Shown here: positions 45,784-56,137 of the stretch, piece by piece
Layout: every line of letters begins with the position of its first letter
Numbering within the stretch: the stretch's first letter is position 1
NCBI RefSeq assembly: GCF_003369915.1
Contig: NC_046673.1
Location: 9,346,001 to 9,410,000, forward strand
Length of the DNA stretch: 64,000 nt
Direction of reading: 5' to 3'
From: Drosophila miranda
Taxonomy: Eukaryota > Arthropoda > Insecta > Diptera > Drosophilidae
Notes under the pieces: model-generated
The model's database searches: none
What the model was told of the DNA's origin: nothing
What the model saw: only the letters and a program-made list of their open reading frames with translations
Program-made: the position numbers and the translations under genes

Positions 45784-48700
45784 ATGTCAGACACCGAGAA
45801 AAACAATTTGCTTAACTATGAGAATACTATCCAACCGCTTGTAGGAGCGAATTGCTCTGATTATGCTGTGGCTCATGCCACTGTGAGTGTGACACCGTTT
45901 CGCACATTCGCAGAAGTTACACTTCTGCCGGAAATTTTGGCGATGATGCGAAAACTCGGCTTGAACCGTCTGCTGCGGCTACAGAGCTATGCCTGGCCGC
46001 ATCTTCTCAAGGGCCCGGGTCACGGTGTCCTCATTGTGAGTGCCCCACGCAGCGGCCGCACGATGGGATATGTGCCGCCCGTTTGCCACGTTGTCAACAC
46101 GATCCTGGCCGCGAATCGGCGCCGGAGAGAAGTGGCGGTTGATTTACTGGATATCTCGCACGGAATGGGACCCATTGCCCTGATTCTAGTGCCAGACTTA
46201 AACCGACTAGCGCAGGTGGCCGCCTTATGCAGTGCGCTAATGCCAAAGAAAGAGACCGTGGATGACGTGGGGATCATTGTGACGAGAGTGTTGACCGTTC
46301 CCATGGAGTGCACTCCCGATTTCATGGGTGCGTGGATCAACGAAATAGGCGTGTTGGTGGCCACCCCCGCCCGATTTGCCAACGCGTGCAAGCAAGGAGC
46401 GGGCCTGCTAAAGCTTAATCAGCTGCAGGTAGTGGTCTTCGATGACGTGGACTTGATGCAGAAAGAGGAACTGGAGTTGGCCAAGCAGTATATTCCGAGC
46501 ATGGCCAATAGCAATACGCCAATACGCAAAGGCACCAATCACTGTCCTCGTCCGCAGGTGGTGATGGTTTCCCAACATTTCGCTCCATCCCTGTTTGCCC
46601 AGGTGCACCGGTTCAATCAACACCCTTGCCTGATCTTTGGCGATCTTCTGGAAGCTGCTTTTTATGGCGGGATGCGTTTGCCGATCGTGGTTATGGGCAA
46701 GAGGGAGGACAAGGTCGGTGCGGTCGTGAAACTGCTTCGTCAGCGTCCGCCGGAGGAATATCGCACCATCATCTTCTGCGATGGGGATCTGGAAATGGCC
46801 CTGCTGGTTGGAGCCTTAAAGGATTTCGAGTACGAGTGTCTGGCCTACTACCAGAACGCGGATCTGGCGCTACTCGATAAGGTAAGCCACTGGACGTGTG
46901 CCAGTGGAGGCCTGGTTTTTGTCTGCACCGACAACTGTCCCGAGCTGAGAATACGCAATGCGCACACCATAATCCACTACAGCATGAGTTCCTCATGGAG
47001 CAAGTTCAAGAATCGCTACATGTTCCTGTCTGACAATGTGCCCAATGTGCTAACACGTGCCAAGGCACACTCCCTATCCGCGTCCCCAACGGCAAAAGCA
47101 ACCGCAACCGATGAGAGTATCCTGTATTCGCTTGTCCTTGTGGATGAGGGGAACGCCAGGCAGCTGTCCCGTTTGGTCGACCTAATGCAGGCTCGCCAGA
47201 AGCTGGAGCCCAATATTGTGGCGATGGCCGCTCGCATCCGCCAGGAGCTAAACACAATGAAAGGCATTGTGAAGCCGATTTGCGGAGAGATCTTGGGTCA
47301 CGGCGACTGTTGGGACACCAGGTGCGGGCATCGTCATTATCTGCACGAAGCAGATCGCCGTCCATCCCACGTACCCTGCTCGGGAGACATCAAGGTACAA
47401 GTGCTCCGCGTCTACTCCCCCGGACACTACTGTGTGATCGCCTACGAGCACAAGCCCCTGGGGGGTAAATGGCACACTTTAGATCCCAACAGGAATTTGA
47501 CGGCCCTGATGAATTTGAGGCTCACCGAGAAGGACGAGGAGCCACTACCACGCTATTGGCCACCGCTGCCCCAAGCCGTGTGTCTGTGGAAGAGGACTTG
47601 GTGGCAGTCTGGCTCTTTCTACGAGCGTGTCCGGGTGCTCAGTGTGCCGCCCATTGAGAATGTAAATCTGGTCGAATCGAACCTCATGGTGATGGTCCAG
47701 GCTATGGACTCTAGCACTCGCTGCTTCGAGACCAAGTGCATGTCGCTCCATGTCTGCCCCGATAAGTACGCCAACGAGCCGCCATTGTGCATGGACCTGC
47801 GCCTGCTGGGAATGGTCAACCACATGGGTGATCGCTATTGGGCTGACGGAGATGCGAACACGGTTCAAGACTGGCTGGACAATGCGCCCAAGGACCACTT
47901 CGTACAGGCCAAAGTCGCGTTCTCCACTTCGCACACGATCTTCGCTACATGTATGGTGTCCATGGTCTACATCAAGACACTGAATACTTTTAACCTTCAC
48001 TTGAACCTGCCCATGGCACAGATCGAGGCCAAGATGAGCAAGCGCTGTGCCCGGACCAAACAGATGATTTTGAAATTCTTCGAGGAACACATCAAGCTGG
48101 ACGAGCCGCCGATCCCACAAGATCCGCCAGAACTGGAAAAGGAACCGAACTCATGCGAAGGAGTCGGTGTGGTGGCAAATGTGCGCAAAGAGCACATCGG
48201 CGAGGATATGGACAAGAGCCCACCCTCAAAGCAGGACACTTCTACGCTGCCGGCCATGGACCCAGTGGACCATGGGCTTAAGACGGGCCTGGAGAACCGT
48301 CTACGCCAGGAAGAAACAGATTCCGAGGAAGAAGCCGATTCCAAGCAGAGCCCTGTCATGCCTGTTGGCCAGGACCAGCCAGGAGAATCGGAAGCTTCGG
48401 ATCTTAAGGTGGTCCCAATGTCCGATTTCTATGACTGCTTTATGAGATGCGCCGCGCTGGACGGCTACATGGAAATGGAAGCAGACACGGCCGGAAGCAA
48501 GGCGGCTCCGAACGATGTCTATCAGGTGTTGACTGAAGGCCCAGTACAGCGCTCCAATGAGCCCAGCAAAGAGAAGTCGAAACAAGAAAAAAGCCAACAA
48601 ATCAAGGGCGAGAATCTTTCCGCCAAGACAGGAGTTTCAGCATACAATGCTGCTCGTGATCTGCAGCCCGCATCGCGTCCCGATGTCAAATACTACCAGA

Positions 48701-49191
48701 CCCTCAGCGCTCTCCATCTGCAGGTGACCCTGGCAGATGAAAAAATGTCCTACCAGACACGAGTGGTAGACAGCTCTGGGGTTTTTTTCCAGGCCACCCC
48801 TACAGGCGGGTCAGGAGCTGCATTAGGATCCTCCACTGGCACCTCTTATCGAGCCTGCGAGTTCTTTGTAAACACATGCATGGTCTTCAAAGGCATACAA
48901 CATTCCATGAAGGGGCGCACCGTATACATCGAGCTCCGAAAGATTGATCCAGGCTACTACCCCATCACATTCGGCCACTTAAAGTTCTTCCAACAGAACT
49001 TCGACAAGATGGAGATCGAGGAGAAGTGGCAACAGCGAAATAAAAACGATCTCCAACAGTTGATGCGGGAGCATGGATGGGGGGCTCAAAAATACACACC
49101 AAAAGCGGAAAGCAGCGACGAAAGCGTGTTCGAGTCAGAATCGGAGGATGGGGAGCGACCCGATGACTACAGGAAGATCGACATGAATTAA
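45784..49191 (+). CDS. BoYb: Yb-family (TDRD12-like) helicase-Tudor protein, copy 1
   Basis: A single 1,135-residue frame. Order: a Q-motif-like LQSYAWPHLL (about 66-75); a DEAD-box helicase core with degenerate motifs, SAPRSGRT in place of the Walker A Lys (86-93) and DDVD in place of DEAD (220-223); a C-terminal helicase lobe (about 305-420); a CCCH-type finger, C500, C509, C514, H518; a Tudor/SN-like region (about 535-780); an acidic low-complexity linker; and a CS/p23-like domain (about 975-1090) before an acidic tail. This layout matches TDRD12 and the fly Yb, BoYb and SoYb proteins, cytoplasmic factors of piRNA biogenesis at Yb bodies or nuage. The substituted Lys and DEAD argue against normal ATPase activity. 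BoYb is the best guess because of the C-terminal CS domain. That choice within the family is uncertain; the family itself is not. Confidence 0.85.
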   Translation: MSDTEKNNLLNYENTIQPLVGANCSDYAVAHATVSVTPFRTFAEVTLLPEILAMMRKLGLNRLLRLQSYAWPHLLKGPGHGVLIVSAPRSGRTMGYVPPVCHVVNTILAANRRRREVAVDLLDISHGMGPIALILVPDLNRLAQVAALCSALMPKKETVDDVGIIVTRVLTVPMECTPDFMGAWINEIGVLVATPARFANACKQGAGLLKLNQLQVVVFDDVDLMQKEELELAKQYIPSMANSNTPIRKGTNHCPRPQVVMVSQHFAPSLFAQVHRFNQHPCLIFGDLLEAAFYGGMRLPIVVMGKREDKVGAVVKLLRQRPPEEYRTIIFCDGDLEMALLVGALKDFEYECLAYYQNADLALLDKVSHWTCASGGLVFVCTDNCPELRIRNAHTIIHYSMSSSWSKFKNRYMFLSDNVPNVLTRAKAHSLSASPTAKATATDESILYSLVLVDEGNARQLSRLVDLMQARQKLEPNIVAMAARIRQELNTMKGIVKPICGEILGHGDCWDTRCGHRHYLHEADRRPSHVPCSGDIKVQVLRVYSPGHYCVIAYEHKPLGGKWHTLDPNRNLTALMNLRLTEKDEEPLPRYWPPLPQAVCLWKRTWWQSGSFYERVRVLSVPPIENVNLVESNLMVMVQAMDSSTRCFETKCMSLHVCPDKYANEPPLCMDLRLLGMVNHMGDRYWADGDANTVQDWLDNAPKDHFVQAKVAFSTSHTIFATCMVSMVYIKTLNTFNLHLNLPMAQIEAKMSKRCARTKQMILKFFEEHIKLDEPPIPQDPPELEKEPNSCEGVGVVANVRKEHIGEDMDKSPPSKQDTSTLPAMDPVDHGLKTGLENRLRQEETDSEEEADSKQSPVMPVGQDQPGESEASDLKVVPMSDFYDCFMRCAALDGYMEMEADTAGSKAAPNDVYQVLTEGPVQRSNEPSKEKSKQEKSQQIKGENLSAKTGVSAYNAARDLQPASRPDVKYYQTLSALHLQVTLADEKMSYQTRVVDSSGVFFQATPTGGSGAALGSSTGTSYRACEFFVNTCMVFKGIQHSMKGRTVYIELRKIDPGYYPITFGHLKFFQQNFDKMEIEEKWQQRNKNDLQQLMREHGWGAQKYTPKAESSDESVFESESEDGERPDDYRKIDMN

Positions 49192-51141
49192 AGTTTAAGG
49201 TTTGTGCATACTCGTATTTGGTAAATAGCTTGAAACCTTTTCATAATATTTGCATCATGCTTCCTCTAGAATTGCAGAATCGTGCCCTTGGATCGCGAGA
49301 GCGAGCGTAGAGCGAGCGGGACTCAAGGAAGAGAACGAGCCACGCAGCAAGGAAAGCGATAGCTTCTATGGAAGAAATTGAAATTTTATTAATTTGATGC
49401 TAATTTGAAAACTGTACTCTAGTTTAACACTTGACAAATGTATGCATGCACATACGAATATATGTATTCCATAATTAACATATTGATAACAATATGTATT
49501 TGACCTTCTAATAAATCCCTTCATTGAACAAATCTTTACTGAACTGCTGTGCCTATTCCAAACTAACTTTGTTCTGTCATAATCTATCATTGGATCGATT
49601 GGCAATTTAACTTCATAGAACTACAGACACTACAGATCACGTGTTGGTGGAGTGGTGCCATAAAAATACAGACTCTAGAATAGATAGCTAAGCCCTTAAT
49701 CTCGCCAAAATTAAATTGACTCGCAGACAAAACAAAACTCAGGGTTAAATGAAATCCCTTAAGCCTCGGAGTGGCTAATGATCGGATCGGGTACCTCTGA
49801 GCTTGCTTTGCTGTATGTTCTCGTTGTAGCAGAATGACCGAGCATTTGTCTTATAATTAAAAACCCCCTTAACCCCTTGTGGGGTCTTCCACAAAATCCT
49901 ACTGACTGTTGCAAAAGATCATTATACATATGGTGGAAGTGGAACAGCGCCTTGAAATAATAATTATATTATACATTATTTATAATTTTAAATCAGTATC
50001 GAACTTCCTTGGAACTCTAAGGGTAGTGTAGTTTATTCGGGTGATTTTTGTACCCGATACTCAAAGAGGGATATCTATATACGTTTTGTGGGATATTTAC
50101 GTTATCCCATATAGAAAATATGTATATATTCTTGATCAGCATCAGCCGAGTCGATATAGGCATGGCTGTCCGGTCGTTCCGATGAGAGCCCAGATCTCAG
50201 CAACTATACGAGGTAGAGCAAAAAAGAAATTTTTGTATCCAGACTATTATCCACGAACATCTACCAGAATGCCGAATTTCGTTTAGATCATTATAATAGC
50301 CGGAAGGAGCTACTGAGATTGCTGTGGCTAATCATTGTGTGGCTTAATCATTCTCTCTCTCTCTCTATCACAGACACCGCATCGTGCAGTGTGCGACATA
50401 TGAAAGAGGGGACGCGAGATAGCAGTACACATACGGACTGAGTATTGGCTACAAATGAAGAGCAGCGGCCCTTGCTACGGCTCTGTGTAGATCCAGGCAC
50501 TTGTGCTGATGGGCGCATGTACTCTACATACTCCGCTGTCCGCTCCAGTCTTAGCCTGAGCGACATACACATGTATTCTACAATGGGACACAAATTTCGC
50601 TTCGATTCGACACTTGGGGGACACTTAGCACTGTACCCCCCACCGTACCTAAACATTGTTCAATATCTTTCCTCTAACAGCTCTAATCTCTCCTCTAAGC
50701 TGCTCTCGCGCCTTAGCTCCCATTCGGCTCGTGTGCCCTCGCAATATTCGTCTTCGACTGACATCGCTTTCGTCCGCTATACTACGCATAATACATAACA
50801 ATAAACTGTACATACATGTATTTAGCAATAATAAAACGGAACAACTTCCTCATTAATGTAAACATTTTCGAAGAGACACACACAATTGGCTTGATTCAAC
50901 ACTGGGAGGACTTTCAGTCAGCCCTTGAACCGGTTTCTTAATTCAAAAAAAAAAAAGGTTCTCTATGTTTTTATTGTATATTTAATACGTTTCTGTCATA
51001 ATTTACAATTTTGTTAAGTTAAGCAATTGATCGTCATAGATCTACACGTAATCGTATATATGTTTGGATGCCGTATGTACTCGTACAAATACATAGTTGA
51101 CGCTTGTCTGCTGCACTCTTCAAATGAGAATGTATTTTGTA
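49192..51141. other. Downstream part of duplication 2, unit 1
   Basis: No coding gene is recognised. At about 50034-50285 the sequence (for example TTTTTGTACCCGATACTCAA) looks like a dispersed Drosophila repeat relic. A short hairpin (ACCCC-TTGT-GGGGT) lies near 49,873. An open frame at 50445-50798 and its antisense partner are not recognisable and are equally open in unit 2, so near-identity of the units gives no coding test. Confidence 0.5.
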
Positions 51142-51518
51142 CATAATGTGACTCACTGGCGGCCTGTTATCAGCTTCGATGGAGCGAATCTGTAAATTGA
51201 GTTGCTTATAAGTACATTCTTTTAAATAAATATAAACATGTACATGTGTAGAGACGAGCATGTATATGCATAGGTATATAATGCTTACTTGCCCATACAA
51301 AAATTCTGGGCAACATTCGTGTTTGTTTGCGCGCGTCGTCTGTGTGTGGATACTCTCGTCACCGTTCCAAGCGCTCGGGCCGCTCGGGCACTCTGCGAAA
51401 TCGGAAATGCCACAAACAATCATTTGGCAACCTGTTTTTGAGTAGGTTGAGCAAAAAATACCCGCAGAAATGAGCGTGGAAAGAGCCAGATGGCTCGACA
51501 GGGCAGAGCGACGGGTAC

Positions 51519-51528
51519 GGGAGTCCCC
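51519..51528 (+). promoter_or_regulatory. NF-kappaB-type site upstream of the PGRP-SA pseudogene
   Basis: The same GGGAGTCCCC is kept in unit 2, about 100 bases before the PGRP-SA start. Confidence 0.4.
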
Positions 51529-51626
51529 AAGAGGATCGAAACAGAGTTCAATCGTCTTGATAAATACACTTGGTAAGCGCCGTTTTGGCAGTTCGCACCC
51601 GCGCTAGATCTCTCCGAGTGCCAGTC

Positions 51627-52349
51627 ATGTTTCCCACTGCTCGCCTTTGCACGCTGATCGCGACAACTGCTCTGATTGTTGTGGTGGCTGGTGTATCCGG
51701 TAAAGCTCGCCATCGGGCTGAGGATTGTCCGCAGATCAAGCTGAAGCGGCAGTGGGGCGGAAAGCCTTCCCAGAACCTCCACTATTAGGTGCGTCCCATC
51801 CGCTTCGTGGTAATCCATCACACGGTCACCGGCGAGTGCAGCGGTTTGCTTCAGTGCGCTCAGATTCTTCAGGGCATGCAAGCCTATCACCAAACGGATC
51901 TAAACTACGACGACATCAGCTACAAGTAAGCATAATCAGCGATATAAGCTAACACGCCAATGCAACGCTCCATTCCAATCCCAGCTTCCTAATTGGCAAC
52001 GATGGCGTCGTCTACGAGGGCACCGGCTGAGGTCTGCGCGGCGCCCACACTTACGGCTACAACGCCAATGGCACGGGCATTGCCTTCATCGGCAACTACG
52101 GGGGTGAGCTATCTTATATATACTCCGTCTGGTTATTGATCCCCTCCATTTGTCCATTTAACAGAAAAACTTCCCACGCCGGCTGCCCTGCGGGCGGCCA
52201 AACAGCTGTTGGCCTGCGGAGTAAGGCAGGGGGAGCTGAGCGAGGACTATGGACTGATTGCGGGCTCGCAGGTGATCAGCACACAGAGTCCCGGGCTGAC
52301 GCTCTACAATGAGATTCAGGAGTGGCCACATTGGCTCTCCAATCCCTAA
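51627..52349 (+). pseudogene. PGRP-SA: PGRP-SA second copy, two nonsense codons
   Basis: All three exons (51627-51925, 51985-52103, 52165-52349), splice sites and stop are preserved, but codon 54 is TAG (51786-51788; CAG for Gln in the intact copy) and a Trp codon in exon 2 is TGA (52028-52030; TGG in the intact copy). The first stop falls before the PGRP fold is complete, so no functional sensor can be made. Other changes include Thr to Ile near residue 37 and a 4-bp deletion within intron 2. Two separate stop mutations in an otherwise near-identical copy argue against a single sequencing error. The gene is probably a redundant copy no longer under selection. Confidence 0.92.
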
Positions 52350-52732
52350 AATTCACTAATTCGCGAATGAGATAATTTGGCGCACTAATCGATAAGCGAT
52401 TGCAGTTGGCCGAGCTGCCAACTCGGTCTATTCGCAAATTTCTTTAATAAAGTCTACTTAGTTTTTAACTTTTAAAAATTGCAAATACAAGCTAGTTACC
52501 TTTAAATCATTGGATTATTTTGTAATTCAATTAAACCATTTATTTTGCAACACAATGTTCAGAATCGACAGATCCCGAAAAACATATCGATTTCCAAGTC
52601 GATTGCAGCGCAGCCAGCTTAACGCAGTTCCTTCTTGCTTCTTGGCTCCGCCATCTTTGCAAAAATTAATTTGAAGAACCATAATAAATCGAAGCAATTC
52701 AGCGGCATCCCGAAAGCGATCGACCCAACAAA

Positions 52733-55700
52733 ATGTCAGACACCGAGAAAAACAATTTGCTTAACTATGGTAATACTTTCCAACCGCTTGTAGGAGCGAA
52801 TTGCTCTGATTATGCTGTGGCTCATGCCACTGTGAGTGTGACACCGTTTCGCACATTCGCAGAAGTTACGCTTCTGCCGGAAATTTTGGCGATAATGCGA
52901 AAACTCGGCTTGAACCGTCTGCTGCGGCTACAGAGCTATGCCTGGCCGCATCTTCTCAAGGGCCCGGGTCACGGTGTCCTCATTGTGAGTGCCCCACGCA
53001 GCGGCCGCACGATGGGATATGTGCCGCCCGTTTGCCACGTTGTCAACACGATCCTGGCCGCGAATCGGCGCCGGAGAGAAGTGGCGGTTGATTTACTGGA
53101 TATCTCGCACGGAATGGGACCCATTGCCCTGATTCTAGTGCCAGACTTAAACCGACTAGCGCAGGTGGCCGCCTTATGCAGTGCGCTAATGCCAAAGAAA
53201 GAGACCGTGGATGACGTGGGGATCATTGTGACGAGAGTGTTGACCGTTCCCATGGAGTGCACTCCCGATTTCATGGGTGCGTGGATCAACGAAATAGGCG
53301 TGTTGGTGGCCACCCCCGCCCGATTTGCCAACGCGTGCAAGCAAGGAGCGGGCCTGCTAAAGCTTAATCAGCTGCAGGTAGTGGTCTTCGATGACGTGGA
53401 CTTGATGCAGAAAGAGGAACTGGAGTTGGCCAAGCAGTATATTCCGAGCATGGCCAATAGCAATACGCCAATACGCAAAGGCACCAATCACTGTCCTCGT
53501 CCGCAGGTGGTGATGGTTTCCCAACATTTCACTCCATCCCTGTTTGCCCAGGTGCACCGGTTCAATCAACACCCTTGCCTGATCTTTGGCGATCTTCTGG
53601 AAGCTGCTTTTTATGGCGGGATGCGTTTGCCGATCAATATGGGCAAGAGGGAGGACAAGGTCGGTGCGGTCGTGAAACTGCTTCGTCAGCGTCCGCCGGA
53701 GGAATATCGCACCATCATCTTCTGCGATGGGGATCTGGAAATGGCCCTGCTGGTTGGAGCCTTAAAGGATTTCGAGTACGACTGTCTGGCCTACTACCAG
53801 AACGCGGATCTGGCGCTACTCGATAAGGTAAGCCACTGGACGTGTGCCAGTGGAGGCCTGGTTTTTGTCTGCACCGACAACTGTCCCGAGCTGAGAATAC
53901 GCAATGCGCACACCATAATCCACTACAGCATGAGTTCCTCATGGAGCAAGTTCAAGAATCGCTACATGTTCCTGTCTGACAATGTGCCCAATGTGCTAAA
54001 ACGTGCCAAGGCACACTCCCTATCCGCGTCCCCAACGGCAAAAGCAACCGCAACCGATGAGAGTATCCTGTATTCGCTTGTCCTTATGGATGAGGGGAAC
54101 GCCAGGCAGCTGCCCCGTTTGGTCGACCTAGTGCAGGCTCGCCAGAAGCTGGAGCCCAATATTGTGGCGATGGCCGCTCGCATCCGCCAGGAGCTAAACA
54201 CAATGAAAGGCATTGTGAAGCCGATTTGCGGAGAGATCTTGGGTCACGGCGACTGTTGGGACACCAGGTGCGAGCATCGTCATTATCTGCACGAAGCAGA
54301 TCGCCGTCCATCCCACGTACCCTGCTCGGGAGACATCAAGGTACAAGTGCTCCGCGTCTACTCCCCCGGACACTACTGTGTGATCGCCTACGAGCACAAG
54401 CCCCTGGGGGGTAAATGGCACACTTTAGATCCCAACAGGAATTTGACGGCCCTGATGAATTTGAGGCTCACCGAGAAGGACGAGGAGCCACTACCACTTT
54501 ATTGGCCACCGCTGCCCCAAGCTGTGTGTCTGTGGAAGAGGACTTGGTGGCAGTCTGGCTCTTTCTACGAGCGTGTCCGGGTGCTCAGTGTGCCGCCCAT
54601 TGAGAATGTAAATCTGGTCGAATCGAACCTCATGGTGATGGTCCAGGCTATGGACTCTAGCACTCGCTGCTTCGAGACCAAGTGCATGTCGCTCCATGTC
54701 TGCCCCGATAAGTACGCCAACGAGCCGCCATTGTGCATGGACCTGCGCCTGCTGGGAATGGTCAACCACATGGGTGATCGCTATTGGGCTGACGGAGATG
54801 CGAACACGGTTCAAGACTGGCTGGACAATGCGCCCAAGGACCACTTCGTCCAGGCCAAAGTCGCGTTCTCCACTTCGCACACGATCTTCGCTACATGTAT
54901 GGTGTCCATGGTCTACCTCAAGACACTGAATACTTTTAACCTTCACTTGAACCTGCCCATGGCACAGATCGAGGCCAAGATGAGCAAGCGCTGTGCCCGG
55001 ACCAAACAGATGATTTTGAAATTCTTCGAGGAACACATCAAGCTGGACGAGCCGCCGATCCCACAAGATCCGCCAGAACTGGAAAAGGAACCGAACTCAT
55101 GCGAAGGAGTCGGTGTGGTGGCAAATGTGCGCAAAGAGCACATCGGCGAGGATATGGACAAGAGCCCACCCTCAAAGCAGGACACTTCTACGCTGCCGGC
55201 CATGGACCCAGTGGACCATGGGCTTAAGACGGGCCTGGAGAACCGTCTACGCCAGGAAGAAACAGATTCCGAGGAAGAAGCCGATTCCAAGCAGAGCCCT
55301 GTCATGCCTGTTGGCCAGGACCAGCCAGGAGAATCGGAAGCTTCGGATCTTAAGGTGGTCCCAATGTCCGATTTCTATGACTGCTTTATGAGATGCGCCG
55401 CGCTGGACGGCTACATGGAAATGGAAGCAGACACGGCCGGAAGCAAGGCGGCTCCGAACGATGTCTATCAGGTGTTGACTGAAGGCCCAGTACAGCGCTC
55501 CAATGAGCCCAGCAAAGAGAAGTCGAAACAAGAAAAAAGCCAACAAATCAAGGGCGAGAATCTTTCCGCCAAGACAGGAGTTTCAGCATACAATGCTGCT
55601 CGTGATCTGCAGCCCGCATCGCGTCCCGATGTCAAATACTACCAGACCCTCAGCGCTCTCCATCTGCAGGTGACCCTGGCAGATGAAAAAATGTCCTACC

Positions 55701-56137
55701 AGACACGAGTGGTAGACAGCTCTGGGGTTTTTTTCCAGGCCACCCCTACAGGCGGGTCAGGAGCTGCATTAGGATCCTCCACTGGCACCTCTTATCGAGC
55801 CTGCGAGTTCTTTGTAAACACATGCATGGTCTTCAAAGGCATACAACATTCCATGAAGGGGCGCACCGTATACATCGAGCTCCGAAAGATTGATCCAGGC
55901 TACTACCCCATCACATTCGGCCACTTAAAGTTCTTCCAACAGAACTTCGACAAGATGGAGATCGAGGAGAAGTGGCAACAGCGAAATAAAAACGATCTCC
56001 AACAGTTGATGCGGGAGCATGGATGGGGGGCTCAAAAATACACACCAAAAGCGGAAAGCAGCGACGAAAGCGTGTTCGAGTCAGAATCGGAGGATGGGGA
56101 GCGACCCTATGTCTACAGGAAGAACGACATGAATTAA
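52733..56137 (+). CDS. BoYb: Yb-family (TDRD12-like) helicase-Tudor protein, copy 2
   Basis: A complete 1,134-residue frame with the same domain layout as copy 1 (degenerate DEAD-box core, CCCH finger, Tudor/SN region, CS-like domain). I count about 13 amino-acid changes in residues 1-730, for example E13G, I16F, M54I, A267T, T424K, S462P and G515E beside the third CCCH Cys, plus a one-codon deletion at Val302-Val303 (Asn here). There are none between about 731 and 1122, then three in the last ten residues (PDDYRKID against PYVYRKND). The frame stayed open while the adjacent PGRP-SA copy broke, so this copy is probably under constraint or recently converted. Expression in ovary would be expected for this family. 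Confidence 0.85.
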   Translation: MSDTEKNNLLNYGNTFQPLVGANCSDYAVAHATVSVTPFRTFAEVTLLPEILAIMRKLGLNRLLRLQSYAWPHLLKGPGHGVLIVSAPRSGRTMGYVPPVCHVVNTILAANRRRREVAVDLLDISHGMGPIALILVPDLNRLAQVAALCSALMPKKETVDDVGIIVTRVLTVPMECTPDFMGAWINEIGVLVATPARFANACKQGAGLLKLNQLQVVVFDDVDLMQKEELELAKQYIPSMANSNTPIRKGTNHCPRPQVVMVSQHFTPSLFAQVHRFNQHPCLIFGDLLEAAFYGGMRLPINMGKREDKVGAVVKLLRQRPPEEYRTIIFCDGDLEMALLVGALKDFEYDCLAYYQNADLALLDKVSHWTCASGGLVFVCTDNCPELRIRNAHTIIHYSMSSSWSKFKNRYMFLSDNVPNVLKRAKAHSLSASPTAKATATDESILYSLVLMDEGNARQLPRLVDLVQARQKLEPNIVAMAARIRQELNTMKGIVKPICGEILGHGDCWDTRCEHRHYLHEADRRPSHVPCSGDIKVQVLRVYSPGHYCVIAYEHKPLGGKWHTLDPNRNLTALMNLRLTEKDEEPLPLYWPPLPQAVCLWKRTWWQSGSFYERVRVLSVPPIENVNLVESNLMVMVQAMDSSTRCFETKCMSLHVCPDKYANEPPLCMDLRLLGMVNHMGDRYWADGDANTVQDWLDNAPKDHFVQAKVAFSTSHTIFATCMVSMVYLKTLNTFNLHLNLPMAQIEAKMSKRCARTKQMILKFFEEHIKLDEPPIPQDPPELEKEPNSCEGVGVVANVRKEHIGEDMDKSPPSKQDTSTLPAMDPVDHGLKTGLENRLRQEETDSEEEADSKQSPVMPVGQDQPGESEASDLKVVPMSDFYDCFMRCAALDGYMEMEADTAGSKAAPNDVYQVLTEGPVQRSNEPSKEKSKQEKSQQIKGENLSAKTGVSAYNAARDLQPASRPDVKYYQTLSALHLQVTLADEKMSYQTRVVDSSGVFFQATPTGGSGAALGSSTGTSYRACEFFVNTCMVFKGIQHSMKGRTVYIELRKIDPGYYPITFGHLKFFQQNFDKMEIEEKWQQRNKNDLQQLMREHGWGAQKYTPKAESSDESVFESESEDGERPYVYRKNDMN

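Larger units (their letters stand above)
44188..51141. repeat. Tandem duplication 2, unit 1 (6,954 bp)
   Basis: The unit contains PGRP-SA, the intronless Yb-family gene and about 1.9 kb of downstream sequence. It is repeated head-to-tail at 51142-58075. The junction (TTTTGTA joined to CATAATG at 51141/51142) shows no clear microhomology. It is independent of the duplication at 18-32 kb: different sequence, different size, and higher divergence. Confidence 0.95.

Noticed and set aside
50445-50798. 117-codon frame downstream of the Yb-family gene, repeated at 57380-57733
   Set aside because: Ser/Leu-rich without recognisable domains, overlapped by an equally long antisense frame, and next to repeat-like DNA.
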